Shown: positions 1 to 8,739 of the stretch, piece after piece
Layout: every line of letters begins with the position of its first letter
How positions within the stretch are numbered: position 1 is the stretch's first letter
Program-made: the position numbers and the translations under genes
Notes under the pieces: model-generated
What the model saw: only the letters and a program-made list of their open reading frames with translations
Database searches by the model: none
Told to the model about the DNA's origin: nothing
NCBI GenBank assembly: GCA_946481265.1
Contig: CAMLNE010000124.1
Location: forward strand, 1 to 10,671
Direction: 5' to 3'
Length of the DNA stretch: 10,671 nt
Origin: an uncultured Panacagrimonas sp.
GTDB lineage: Bacteria; Pseudomonadota; Gammaproteobacteria; Nevskiales; Nevskiaceae

Positions 1-178
1 CGGCCTCAAGGCGGATTTCCAAAAATACTACATTAGCGTTAGCCAGCCGGAGCTCGTTGCAAAAACTCAGAACGCCATTCTATCCGTAGCAGCGAGCCTT
101 TCCATCACCAATGAAACAGGTGCGGATCGACGCCTGAGCCCGCGCCTCGCAGGGCGTTCAGTGCACCGCCTCAGCCAT

Positions 179-206
179 GAATGCCCCGCCCGCGGCGGGG
201 TCATTC
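179..206 (+). promoter_or_regulatory. Strong hairpin in the ferredoxin leader
   Basis: GAATG-CCCCGCC (179-190) pairs with GGCGGGG-CATTC (194-200 plus 202-206), giving a 12-bp stem with a single bulged T at 201 and a CGC loop. It ends 5 nt before the AGGAA ribosome-binding site. No T-run follows, so it is not a classic intrinsic terminator. It could end an upstream transcript, stabilise the 5' end of the ferredoxin mRNA, or act on its translation. The pairing is seen directly; the role is inference. Confidence 0.5.
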
Positions 207-211
207 CAGAC

Positions 212-216
212 AGGAA
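212..216 (+). promoter_or_regulatory. Ribosome-binding site of the ferredoxin
   Basis: AGGAA lies 6 nt before the ATG at 223. It decides the start: the in-frame ATG at 181 has no such site and would run translation through the 179-206 hairpin. Confidence 0.75.
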
Positions 217-222
217 TCAATA

Positions 223-543
223 ATGATCAAGGTCACGTTTATCGAACACAACGGCACCGTCCGCAGCGTCGAAGTCGCGGAGGGCACGTCGATGATGGAA
301 GCAGCGGTTGGCAACCTGGTGCCGGGCATCGACGGTGATTGTGGCGGCGCCTGCGCCTGTGCCACCTGCCACCTGTTCGTCGAGCCCGAATGGCTGGACA
401 AGCTGGCGCCGGCAGAGGACATGGAAAAGTCGATGCTGGAACTCGCCGAGGGTGGCGGACCCGGGTCCAGATTGGGGTGCCAGATCAAGCTCTCCAAGGC
501 GCTCGACGGCATCGTGGCCAGAACGCCGGTGGGTCAGCACTGA
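223..543 (+). CDS. [2Fe-2S] ferredoxin, adrenodoxin/P450-partner type
   Basis: This 106-residue soluble electron carrier belongs to the adrenodoxin/putidaredoxin family. The cluster ligands are C40, C46 and C49 (C-x5-C-x2-C) and C86 in the SRLGCQI motif; C44 is an extra cysteine inside the first loop. Length and the acidic middle segment (residues 53-76, rich in E and D) fit the family, where that face docks a reductase and a cytochrome P450. Such ferredoxins usually pass electrons from an NAD(P)H reductase to a class I P450. No P450 or reductase is in the window, so the partner must lie to the left or elsewhere. The gene is convergent with the acyl-CoA operon and so is not co-transcribed with it. 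The GGGPGS segment (77-82) before SRLGCQI is more glycine-rich than I expect for the family. Family certain, partner inferred. Confidence 0.95.
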   Translation: MIKVTFIEHNGTVRSVEVAEGTSMMEAAVGNLVPGIDGDCGGACACATCHLFVEPEWLDKLAPAEDMEKSMLELAEGGGPGSRLGCQIKLSKALDGIVARTPVGQH

Positions 544-553
544 GAAGAGGACC

Positions 554-590
554 TGAATTCTTCTACTGCCGGGCGCAGTAGAAGAATTCA
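554..590. terminator. 16-bp perfect inverted repeat, probable bidirectional terminator
   Basis: TGAATTCTTCTACTGC (554-569) and its exact reverse complement (575-590) enclose a 5-nt CGGGC loop. The stem sits in the 60-nt gap between convergent genes, 10 nt after the ferredoxin stop and 13 nt after the dehydrogenase stop, which suits a terminator serving both. Neither side has the usual T-run, so it may block read-through or protect 3' ends rather than act as a canonical intrinsic terminator. A GAATTC hexamer lies near the outer end of each arm. Confidence 0.6.
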
Positions 591-603
591 CAAGATCTGA
601 AAT

Positions 604-1770
604 CTATTGCTTGCGAGGGTCAGCGGCGTCGAGCAGGCGGCGCGCGATGATCAGTCGCTGCATCTCGTTGGTGCCTTCGCCGATCGCGAGCAGGGGCGCG
701 TCCCGGTAGAGCCGTTCCACCCGCACTTCGCGCGAATAGCCGTAGGCGCCGTGGATGCGCAGGGATTCGGCGGCGTTTTCCATCGCGGCTTCGGTGGCGA
801 ACAGCTTGGCCATGCCCGCCTCCAGGTCGCAGCGCCGTCCGGCGTCATAGGCGCGGGCGGCGGAGTCGACGAGCAGCCGGGCCGCCTGCACGCGCGTGGC
901 CATGTCGGCGAGCTTGAGCTGGATCGCCTGGTGCTCGCAGATCGGCTTGCCGAACGTCCTGCGCTGCTGCGAATAACTCAGCGCCTCCTCGTAAGCAGAG
1001 CGCGCGACGCCCACCCCGCGCGCGGCGACGTTGATGCGGCCCAGCTCCAGGCCGCCGAGAATCTGCTGCAGTCCGCGGCCCTCGACGCCGCCGATCAGGC
1101 GCGCGGCCGGAATGCGGTAGTCCTGGAACAGCATCTCCACGGTGTCGATGCCGCGGTAGCCCAGTTTCGGCAGCTTGCGCGGCACCGAGAAGCCCGGGCC
1201 CTTCTCGGCAATGAACAGGCTCATGCCGCGGTGGCGCGGGTCGGCCTTGGGGTCGGTCTTGACCAGCAGCGCGAAGCAGTTGCCACGCAGCCCGTTGGTG
1301 ATCCAGGTCTTGGCGCCGTTGACGAGGTAGTGCTCGCCGTCGCGGCGGGCGACGGTGCGGATGGCCTGCAGGTCGGTGCCGCAGTCCGGCTCGGTCAGCG
1401 CGATGCCGCCGCGCAGCTCGGCTTTTGCGAAGCGGGGCAGAAAATATTCCTTCTGCGCTTCCGTGCCGAAACGCAGCACCGCCGAGGCCATGATCAGGTG
1501 CGAGTTGATGACGCCCGACAGCGACATCCACTCGGCCGCGATCGCCTCGATCAGCCGCGCGTAGGTCTGCGCGCCGAGCCCGAGTCCGCCATAGGCCTCG
1601 GGAATGATGGCGCCGAACAGGCCCATCTCGCGCATCTGCTCGACGATGGCCTCGGGGTACTCGTCGGCCTGTTCGAGAGCGATGGCCACCGGCCGCACTT
1701 CGCCCGCGAGGAAGCGCTCGATTGCGTCGATCAGCGCACCGTCGTCCTTGGACCCATCGTCGTTGCTCAT
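604..1770 (-). CDS. Acyl-CoA dehydrogenase (Glu in the EGT motif)
   Basis: This 388-residue flavoprotein should oxidise an acyl-CoA to the 2,3-enoyl-CoA and pass electrons to ETF; the length is normal. The N-terminal helical domain contains PEAYGGLGLG (57-66). The middle domain has the substrate/FAD strand ALTEPDCGTD (124-133) and WITNG (156-160). The C-terminal domain has RRTFGKPICEHQ (270-281) and HGAYGYSRE (340-348). The catalytic base is E365 in GEGTNE, the position used by short- and medium-chain enzymes; the alternative isovaleryl-CoA dehydrogenase position is G244. Start chosen at MSNDDG because 46 more upstream codons would lie inside the carboxyltransferase gene. The ATG follows that gene's stop by 5 nt with only a weak GGATGTGA upstream, suggesting coupled translation. 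It is the last gene of the operon. Likely substrate is a branched acyl-CoA, inferred from the neighbours. Confidence 0.95.
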   Translation of the reverse strand: MSNDDGSKDDGALIDAIERFLAGEVRPVAIALEQADEYPEAIVEQMREMGLFGAIIPEAYGGLGLGAQTYARLIEAIAAEWMSLSGVINSHLIMASAVLRFGTEAQKEYFLPRFAKAELRGGIALTEPDCGTDLQAIRTVARRDGEHYLVNGAKTWITNGLRGNCFALLVKTDPKADPRHRGMSLFIAEKGPGFSVPRKLPKLGYRGIDTVEMLFQDYRIPAARLIGGVEGRGLQQILGGLELGRINVAARGVGVARSAYEEALSYSQQRRTFGKPICEHQAIQLKLADMATRVQAARLLVDSAARAYDAGRRCDLEAGMAKLFATEAAMENAAESLRIHGAYGYSREVRVERLYRDAPLLAIGEGTNEMQRLIIARRLLDAADPRKQ

Positions 1771-1775
1771 ATCAA

Positions 1776-3374
1776 TCACATCCGGAACACGCCATAGCGC
1801 TGCTCGGCGAGGGGCACGTTGGCCGCGCAGGACAGCGCGATGCCGAGCGCGTTGCGCGTATCGAGCGGATCGAGCACGCCGTCGTCCTGGCAGCGCGCGG
1901 AGAACCACAGGGTGCTGGTCTCACGCTCCGATTTCTCGCGCGTGCGCTTGCGCAGCTCGGCCACTTCCTCGTCGCCGGCCTCGGGACGATCACGGCGCAA
2001 CTGGCGCAGCTTGACGTCGGCCAGCGTGTTGCCCGCCTGCTCCGGTCCCATCACGCCCATCTTGGCCTGCGGCCAGGAGAAGATCATGCGCGGGTCCCAG
2101 GAGCGGCCGCACATGCCGTAGTAGCCGGCGCCGAACGCGCCGCTGGTGACGACGGTGAGCTTGGGCACTTCGGAGCCGGCCTGCGCCATCAGCATCTTCG
2201 CGCCGTCCTTGGTGATGCCGCGCTCCTCGTACTCGCGCCCGATCATGTAGCCCGTGGTGTTCTGCAGGAAGATCATCGGCGTGCCCATCTGGTTGCAGAG
2301 CTGGATGAAGTGCGCGGCCTTGAGCGAGCTGTCGGAGAACAGCACGCCGTTGTTGCCGAGCAGGCCCACCTTGCAGCCCCACAGCCGCGCCCATCCGCAG
2401 ACCAGGGTCGTGCCGTAATTGGGCTGGTATTCCTGGAAGCGGCTGGCGTCCACCATGCGCGCGATCACCTCGCGCATGTCGAACTGGGTCTTGTAGTCCA
2501 CCGGAACGATGCCGTACAGCTCGCGTGGATCGTAGTAGGGCGCCTCGGCATCCACCCAGTCGAAGTGTTTTTTCGGCTGCGAGAAGCCGGAGACGATGGC
2601 GCGGGCCAGGGCGATGCCTTCTTCCTCGCTGTCCACCGGGTAGTCCGCCACGCCGGACACCGAGGTATGCATGTCGGCACCGCCGAGCGCATCGACCGTG
2701 ACTTCTTCGCCGGTCGCGGCCTTCACCAGCGGCGGGCCGCCGAGAAACACCGCGCCGGTGCCGCGCACCATGATGGTGTGCTCGCACAGCGCCGGGATGT
2801 ACGCGCCGCCCGCGGTGCAATGCCCGAGCACCACGGCGACCTGCGGAATGCCCATCTTCGACAGGATGCACTGGTGGCGGAACACGCGGCCGCCCATCAC
2901 GTACACGCCGGAGAGGTCTTCCAGATAGCCGCCCGCGCTGTCGCAAAGGTGCACGACGGGCAGGCGGTTCTCGATGGCGATTTCCAGCGCGCGCACGATC
3001 TTCGGCGCCGACATCGGATACCAGGCGCCGCCCTTGTTGCTGGAATCGTCGGCGTGGATCATCACCTCGCGGCCGCCGACCACGCCGATGCCGGAGATGA
3101 CGTTCGCGCCCGGCGCCTCGCCGTTGAACTGATCGTAGGCCGCGATGCTGGAGAGCTCGAGAAAGGGAGTGCCGGGGTCGAGCAGCAATTCCAGCCGCTC
3201 GCGCACCAGCAGTTTCTTCTGCCGCCGCAGGCGCTCGATGTCGCGTTGCGGGCGTTCGTGGCGGATGCGTTCCTGCAGGGCCTTGAAGTCGCCGCAGATG
3301 CGCTGCATCGCCACGCTGTTAGCGCGGAACGCGGCCGAGGCCGGCGATATCCGCGTTTCGATCCGCTGCATCAT
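1776..3374 (-). CDS. Carboxyltransferase (beta) subunit of an acyl-CoA carboxylase, methylcrotonyl/geranyl-CoA type
   Basis: This 532-residue subunit should move CO2 from carboxybiotin to the gamma carbon of an enoyl-CoA. Two crotonase-fold halves are visible. The N half carries CDSAGGYL (144-151), the oxyanion-hole segment CTAGGAYIP (186-194) and FLGGPPLVKAATGEE (210-224). The C half carries NTTGYMIGREYE (372-383), the second oxyanion segment GAFGAGYYGMCGR (412-424) and WPQAKMGVMGPEQAG (434-448). The ending YGVFRM and the length of about 535 are typical of LiuB/AtuC-like subunits rather than PccB. The start at 3374 is set by GGAGG seven nt upstream and overlaps the carrier gene stop (ATGA); ATG at 3371 is a possible alternative. 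Differences from the usual methylcrotonyl sequence, as I recall it (YGAGNYGM, MGGEQAA), fall next to the active site. Chemistry is secure; substrate is not. Confidence 0.95.
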   Translation of the reverse strand: MMQRIETRISPASAAFRANSVAMQRICGDFKALQERIRHERPQRDIERLRRQKKLLVRERLELLLDPGTPFLELSSIAAYDQFNGEAPGANVISGIGVVGGREVMIHADDSSNKGGAWYPMSAPKIVRALEIAIENRLPVVHLCDSAGGYLEDLSGVYVMGGRVFRHQCILSKMGIPQVAVVLGHCTAGGAYIPALCEHTIMVRGTGAVFLGGPPLVKAATGEEVTVDALGGADMHTSVSGVADYPVDSEEEGIALARAIVSGFSQPKKHFDWVDAEAPYYDPRELYGIVPVDYKTQFDMREVIARMVDASRFQEYQPNYGTTLVCGWARLWGCKVGLLGNNGVLFSDSSLKAAHFIQLCNQMGTPMIFLQNTTGYMIGREYEERGITKDGAKMLMAQAGSEVPKLTVVTSGAFGAGYYGMCGRSWDPRMIFSWPQAKMGVMGPEQAGNTLADVKLRQLRRDRPEAGDEEVAELRKRTREKSERETSTLWFSARCQDDGVLDPLDTRNALGIALSCAANVPLAEQRYGVFRM

Positions 3375-3877
3375 GAGGTGGCCTCCGCCTTTGCCGCGAA
3401 GCGAACCAAGGTGGCCTTGACCGGCACGCTCTGTCCGGGCACGCACAGCACTTCGGCGATCTCGCCGTCGTGCGGCGCGGTGATGGTCACTTCGAGTTTC
3501 ATGCTTTCCATGGTGATCAGAACCTGGCCGGATTTCACCGTCTCGCCAGCCTTCACCTGCACGGTGAGGATGGTGCCGGGCATCGGCGACAGGGCGCTGT
3601 CCGCACCGCCGCGGCCGCTGGCGGCCAGGAGGTCGAGCGGGTTGATGCGCTGGAGCGCGTGCGTGCGGCCGTCCAGGTGGATCCAGACCTGATCCCCGTG
3701 CTGCGCGATCAGCGCTTCGCGCCGCGCATCGCCTGCTCGCACGCGGTAGCGGCCGTCGCCGAGCGCCTCGATGGCGCAGTCGAAGCCGCGTTCGCCGGTC
3801 TGCAGGTGCAGGCCGCCGGGTGTGCGTGTCAGGGCGCAGGCGTGCTGCTCGCTGTCGATGGCTAGAATTTTTTTCAT
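3371..3877 (-). CDS. Biotin carrier protein with BT-type N-terminal domain (detached alpha-subunit C terminus)
   Basis: This 168-residue protein carries the biotin that shuttles CO2 between carboxylase and carboxyltransferase. Residues about 95-163 form a biotinyl domain: PMPGTI (99-104), then ESMKLE (124-129) with biotinyl lysine K127. That motif is a variant of the common AMKM. Residues 1-85 look like the beta-barrel of the BT domain that links alpha to beta subunits in methylcrotonyl-type carboxylases. There is no Ala/Pro-rich linker as in AccB, so it is not the fatty-acid-synthesis carrier. In related enzymes this part is usually fused to the carboxylase domain; here it is separate, 10 nt after the carboxylase stop, in another frame, with an in-frame TAA two codons before its ATG. 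There is no clear ribosome-binding site, so reinitiation is likely. Its stop overlaps the next gene by 4 nt. Confidence 0.93.
   Translation of the reverse strand: MKKILAIDSEQHACALTRTPGGLHLQTGERGFDCAIEALGDGRYRVRAGDARREALIAQHGDQVWIHLDGRTHALQRINPLDLLAASGRGGADSALSPMPGTILTVQVKAGETVKSGQVLITMESMKLEVTITAPHDGEIAEVLCVPGQSVPVKATLVRFAAKAEATS
3382..3386 (-). promoter_or_regulatory. Ribosome-binding site of the carboxyltransferase
   Basis: GGAGG on the minus strand stands 7 nt before the ATG at 3374. It favours that start over the next ATG at 3371 and over longer upstream in-frame starts. It lies within the last codons of the biotin carrier gene. Confidence 0.75.
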
Positions 3878-3887
3878 GGTCGATTAT

Positions 3888-5365
<1,478 letters not shown>

Positions 5366-5369
<4 letters not shown>

Positions 5370-7150
5370 TCAGTCTTCAGCCCGGCGGGCACGGGAACGG
5401 GAAAGTCGAGCAACATCTGCGCGTAAGCCTTGCCCTGGGGATCGATGCGGATCGAGGCCATGCCGCCGCCGCCGAGCGCTTTTTCCAGCAGGAAATTCAG
5501 GCCCAGGACACCGGGCATGTCCCAGCGATGCACCGGCCCTTCGGCGCGGTGCGCAAACCATTTCGCCACCGCTTCGGCCGTCAGCGCCGCACGGATGTAG
5601 GGCAGGTAGTCGGCCTTGCGCGCGAGGATGCCGATGTTCGCGGAGTCGCCCTTGTCGCCGCTGCGGCCGTAGGCGAGCTGCACCAGCGGCACCAAGCGTG
5701 TGCCATCGGCGAACGCCTGCGCCGTCGGCAGCGGTCCGCCGATGTCGGGGAGCTTGGCGGGATCGAAAGGCAGGCCGCTCATCTGCGGGCAGGCCAGGTC
5801 CTGGCCGTCCAGTTCCAGCCGCACCGGGATCTTCGATTTCGGCCACAGGTAGGAGAACAGGCGCACCACCGGCTGCACCTTGGGACGGCCGCCGAGGAAG
5901 CCGGTGATGCCGGGCGAGGTGGCCAGCGCCATCGGCGCCATCTCGCGGGAAAAGATGTCCAGCGCATCCTTGTTCGGGTGACGCGCGCCGATCTTCACCA
6001 TCACCTCGCGCGGCTGCACCCGCGCATGCGGGCCGTAGGTCGCTTCGGCACCGAGCACCTCGATGCTCGTTTCGCTGAAGTCTCCCAGGCTGCGCTCGGC
6101 GAACAGACGCCGGCAGCGCGCGAGCAGCGCCTCGGCGGTGCGCGTGCCCTTGGTCGAGGCGTCGATGCCGCCGATCATGAACAGGGCGGTGGCGCGGAAG
6201 CCGTCGAGATAGGTCGCGCTGACCTTGCAGTGTGGCGTGGGTGCGCTGCCCCTGGCACCCGCGACGCGCACGCGCTGCTCGCCGACCTGTTCGAGCGTCA
6301 CCTGGGTGAAGTCGCAGTTCACGTCGGGCAGCAGGTAGGCGCGCGGATCGCCGATCTCGTAGACCATCTGCTCGCCCACCGTGGACGGCACGATCAGGCC
6401 GCCGGTGCCCGCAGGCTTTTCGATCGCGAAACTGCCGTCCGGCGAGCAGTCCGCGATGGGAAAGCCCATGTCGTCCCAGCCTTTGACGAGATGCCAGTCG
6501 GTGTAGTTGCCGCCGGTGCACTGCGTGCCGCATTCGATGATGTGGCCGGCCAGACTGCCCTGGGCCAGCTGATCGTAGTCGTCCTGCTTCCAGCCGAAGG
6601 CCTGGATCAAGGGGCCGAGCACCACCGCGCTGTCGACGCAGCGGCCGGTCACGATGATGTCCGCGCCGGCTTCCAGCGCGGCGGCGATGGGGAAGGCACC
6701 CAGATAGGCATTGGCGCTCATGAATTTTGCCGGCAGCGCCTGGCCGGAGAACATCTCGCGCGTGCCTTCACCGCGTGCGCTTTCCGTCTGCGGCAGCAGG
6801 TCATCGCCCATCACCGCGGCGATCTTCAGGTCCACGCCCTCTGCCAGTGCCGCCTGGGCCAGCGCTTCGCGGCAGGCGGCGGGATTGACGCCGCCGGCAT
6901 TGCTCACCACCTTGATGCCGTGCGCCTTGATCTCCTTGAGCAGCGGCCTGAGCGTGGTTACGAAGTCCGGCGCAAAGCCCGCGTTCGGATCCTTGGCCTT
7001 GACCCGGATCAGCAGCGACATGGTGACTTCGGCCAAGTAGTCGAAGACCAGCACGTCGATGTTGCCCTTGTGCACGAGCTGGGCGGCGGCGTACTCGGTG
7101 TCGCCCCAGAAGCCCGAGGCGCAGCCGATGCGGAGCGTCTTCATACTCAT
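5366..7150 (-). CDS. atuA: AtuA-family protein (DUF1446 plus C-terminal ferredoxin-fold domain)
   Basis: A 594-residue, probably cytoplasmic protein of the acyclic terpene utilisation AtuA family, whose biochemical role is not established as far as I know. Residues about 5-450 are the DUF1446 domain, with conserved-looking GCASGFWGDT (9-18), SNAGGVNP (83-90), VMGDDL (113-118), TGRCVDSA (168-175) and GTQCTGGNYTDW (208-219). Residues about 487-590 form the AtuA-like C-terminal domain, marked by GRSGDKGDSANIG (495-507). The two parts, sometimes separate genes, are one chain here. There is no signal peptide or membrane segment. It lies between a dehydrogenase (5-nt gap) and the biotin carboxylase (4-nt overlap), like family members beside acyl-CoA carboxylases. 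Start: ATG at 7150 (MSMKTLR) is preferred; ATG at 7144 is equally possible, as neither has a good ribosome site. The symbol denotes the family, not proven terpene use. Confidence 0.9.
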
Positions 7151-7155
7151 CGTGT

Positions 7156-8298
7156 TCAGTATGAGCGCGGCAGGCCGAGCACATGCTCGCCGATGTAGTT
7201 GAGGATCATCTCGTTGTTGACCGGCGCCACGCGCATCAGGCGGGCGAAGGGCCACAGCGTGACCACGTCGTAATCCTGATCGAAGCCGTAGCCGCCATGG
7301 ACCTGCAGCGCAATGTCCACCGCCTCGTCGCAGGCCTCGGAGGTGAGCAGCTTGGCCATGTTCGACAGCGGGCCGGCATCCTCGTCGCGATCAAAGGTGC
7401 GGGCGGCTTCTAGCATCACCAGGCGCGAAGCTTCGAGATGCGCCTTGGCGCGCGCCATCGGATGTTGCAGGCCCTGGTAGCTGCCGATGGGCTCGCCGAA
7501 CGGCGAGCGCTCTTTCGAGTACGCCACCGCCTTGTCCAGCGCGCGATTGCCTAGGCCCACGGCCATCGAGGCCAGCACCAGGCGCTCGGTGTTGAGGCCG
7601 TCGAAGAGGTACTTCATGCCCTTGCCTTCTTCGCCGATCAGCGCGTCCTGCGGAAGCTGCGCATCCTTGAAGAAGACCAGGTACTGGCTTTCGCCGAGCA
7701 CGTCGATGTTCAGGCGCTGGAACTCGATGCCCGGCGTGTGCGAATCCAGGATGAACAGCGACAGCCCGCCGCGCGGCTTGGCCGGATCGAACGCCGAGGT
7801 GCGCGCGATCAACAGCATCGACGTCGATTCCTTCGCGCCGGTGATGAACACCTTGGAGCCGTTGACCAGCCAGCCGCTGTTGTTCTTCGTCGCCGTGGTT
7901 TGCAGGCGGAAGGTGTTGGTGCCGGCATTGGGCTCGGTCACGCCGAAGCACATCTTGCCCTCGCCGGTGGCGGTAGGCGTGACGAACTTTCTGATCTGCG
8001 CCGGGGTGCCGTGCTTGATGATCGGCATGCGCGCGAAGCTGCCGAGCACGAAGAACAGCGAGATGATGCCGGCGCGGCCGGTGACCTCGTTGAGCATCAT
8101 CAGTTCGGACAGGCCGCCGCCGCTGCCGCCGTATTCCTCGGGCACGGTCAGACCGAGCAGGCCGGTTTCGGCCATCGCGTCCCAGAGTTTCTGCGGGAAC
8201 TTCTTTTCCTTCGCGCACTGCAACCAGTACTCGCGCGAAATGCCGCGGGTGAGCCCTTCGGCAGCTTCGCGGACGGCAGCAACAGATTCTTCGCTCAT
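7156..8298 (-). CDS. Acyl-CoA dehydrogenase (Glu at the isovaleryl-type position)
   Basis: A 380-residue FAD enzyme that should oxidise an acyl-CoA and reduce ETF. Motifs: PEEYGGSGGGLSE (53-65), GVTEPNAGTNTF (119-130), VFITGAKE (150-157), RSPFGEPIGSYQG (264-276) and HGGYGFDQD (334-342). The EGT motif that carries the base in most family members reads APVNNE (358-363), with proline at the glutamate position. The likely base is E238 in GLNTERLVL, matching the helix position used by isovaleryl-CoA and long-chain enzymes. That position favours substrates with branches or bulky chains, though it does not prove it. The downstream dehydrogenase (604-1770) uses the other position, so the two probably act on different substrates or steps. 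Start supported by AGGAG 6 nt upstream; 24 nt after the DUF35 gene and 5 nt before the AtuA-family gene. Confidence 0.95.
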   Translation of the reverse strand: MSEESVAAVREAAEGLTRGISREYWLQCAKEKKFPQKLWDAMAETGLLGLTVPEEYGGSGGGLSELMMLNEVTGRAGIISLFFVLGSFARMPIIKHGTPAQIRKFVTPTATGEGKMCFGVTEPNAGTNTFRLQTTATKNNSGWLVNGSKVFITGAKESTSMLLIARTSAFDPAKPRGGLSLFILDSHTPGIEFQRLNIDVLGESQYLVFFKDAQLPQDALIGEEGKGMKYLFDGLNTERLVLASMAVGLGNRALDKAVAYSKERSPFGEPIGSYQGLQHPMARAKAHLEASRLVMLEAARTFDRDEDAGPLSNMAKLLTSEACDEAVDIALQVHGGYGFDQDYDVVTLWPFARLMRVAPVNNEMILNYIGEHVLGLPRSY

Positions 8299-8304
8299 GG
8301 AATG

Positions 8305-8309
8305 CTCCT
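8305..8309 (-). promoter_or_regulatory. Ribosome-binding site of the isovaleryl-type dehydrogenase
   Basis: AGGAG lies 6 nt before the ATG at 8298, in the 24-nt gap after the DUF35 gene. It is a good Shine-Dalgarno match in an operon where several genes have weak ones, suggesting this gene starts translation independently. Confidence 0.75.
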
Positions 8310-8322
8310 GTTCAGGAAAAAT

Positions 8323-8739
8323 TCAAGCCAGTTCGAACTGCGGAATCTTGAAGCCGCCGCTGCGGGTCTCGAAGCAGACCTTGACCTTCATCCCGATGCG
8401 CACGGATTCCGGATCGCAGTTGAGGACGTTGCTCATCATCTGCGGACCTTCGTCGAGCTGGATGATGGCCATCACGAACGGGCAGTCGGCCTTGAACGCC
8501 GCATACGGCGGCTGGTACACGACGGTGTAGCTGAACACCGTGCCCAGCCCGCTGGCCTTTTCCCAGAGGGGGTCGGGCGAGAAGTCGAAGGGGCTCCAGC
8601 AGCGCGCGTACATGAAGGGCTTGCCGGTGCCGCGGCAGCGCTGAATCATCAGCTCGCCGCGCTGCGCGGCGTCCCAGTAGGGCTTGCTGTGGGCGTTGAT
8701 TTCGGGGATCGGCTTGGGGTTGACGGCGGGGTTGCTCAT
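8323..8739 (-). CDS. DUF35 OB-fold protein with a degenerate zinc ribbon, thiolase/aldolase partner
   Basis: This 138-residue protein has the DUF35 layout: an N-terminal helix (HSKPYWDAAQRGEL, 17-30), a rubredoxin-like ribbon (31-50) and an OB-fold (about 60-136; GTVFSYTVVYQPPY at 66-79, PFVMAIIQLDEG at 87-98). DUF35 proteins bind thiolase-fold partners and complete their active sites, as in Ltp2/ChsH2 of steroid side-chain degradation, where the pair performs a retro-aldol cleavage. Here the ATG overlaps the stop of the thiolase-fold gene by 4 nt, strong support for a complex. The ribbon is broken: the knuckles read CRGT (35-38) and CWSP (47-50) in place of CxxC, leaving two of four zinc ligands. 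Zinc binding is therefore doubtful, though the fold may persist. The start is supported by GGGAG 6 nt upstream. Family assignment is firm; the enzymatic role is inferred from the partner. Confidence 0.9.
   Translation of the reverse strand: MSNPAVNPKPIPEINAHSKPYWDAAQRGELMIQRCRGTGKPFMYARCWSPFDFSPDPLWEKASGLGTVFSYTVVYQPPYAAFKADCPFVMAIIQLDEGPQMMSNVLNCDPESVRIGMKVKVCFETRSGGFKIPQFELA

Larger units (their letters stand above)
1..222. other. Left-edge stretch with no recognised gene
   Basis: No gene is recognised here. The plus-strand frame beginning at base 2 stays open to a TAA at 221-223 that overlaps the ferredoxin ATG (TAATG). About 73 open codons could therefore be the 3' end of a gene starting outside the window. 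The translation starts GLKADFQKYYISV, resembles nothing I know, and its last 15 codons are occupied by a strong hairpin, so coding is doubtful. Roughly the first 120 bases are richer in A+T than the rest of the window, as expected for an intergenic or promoter region. A poor -35/-10 pair (TTGCAA at 57-62, TATCCG at 81-86) is visible but not convincing. Confidence 0.4.

Noticed and set aside
57..86. Sigma-70-like promoter TTGCAA...TATCCG for the ferredoxin
   Set aside because: The -10 match is poor and the spacing is 18; random occurrence in this AT-richer patch is likely.
181..222. Longer ferredoxin start at ATG 181, adding 14 residues
   Set aside because: The extension would be MPRPRRGHSRQESI, unlike the family N terminus. 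The 179-206 hairpin lies in it, and a good AGGAA serves the ATG at 223.
554..590. GAATTC-flanked inverted repeat as a cloning linker or assembly artefact
   Set aside because: The flanking genes are intact, and the stem is neatly centred between two stop codons, where a terminator is expected.
604..1908. Longer start for the terminal acyl-CoA dehydrogenase (46 extra residues)
   Set aside because: The extension overlaps the 3' end of the carboxyltransferase, is arginine-rich and resembles no dehydrogenase N terminus; MSNDDG gives the normal 388 residues.
1722..3692. Very long plus-strand open frame (656 codons) opposite the carboxyltransferase
   Set aside because: It is antisense to a gene with clear family motifs. 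The translation is rich in H, A, R and V without recognisable domains, as expected from the strong third-position GC bias of the real gene.
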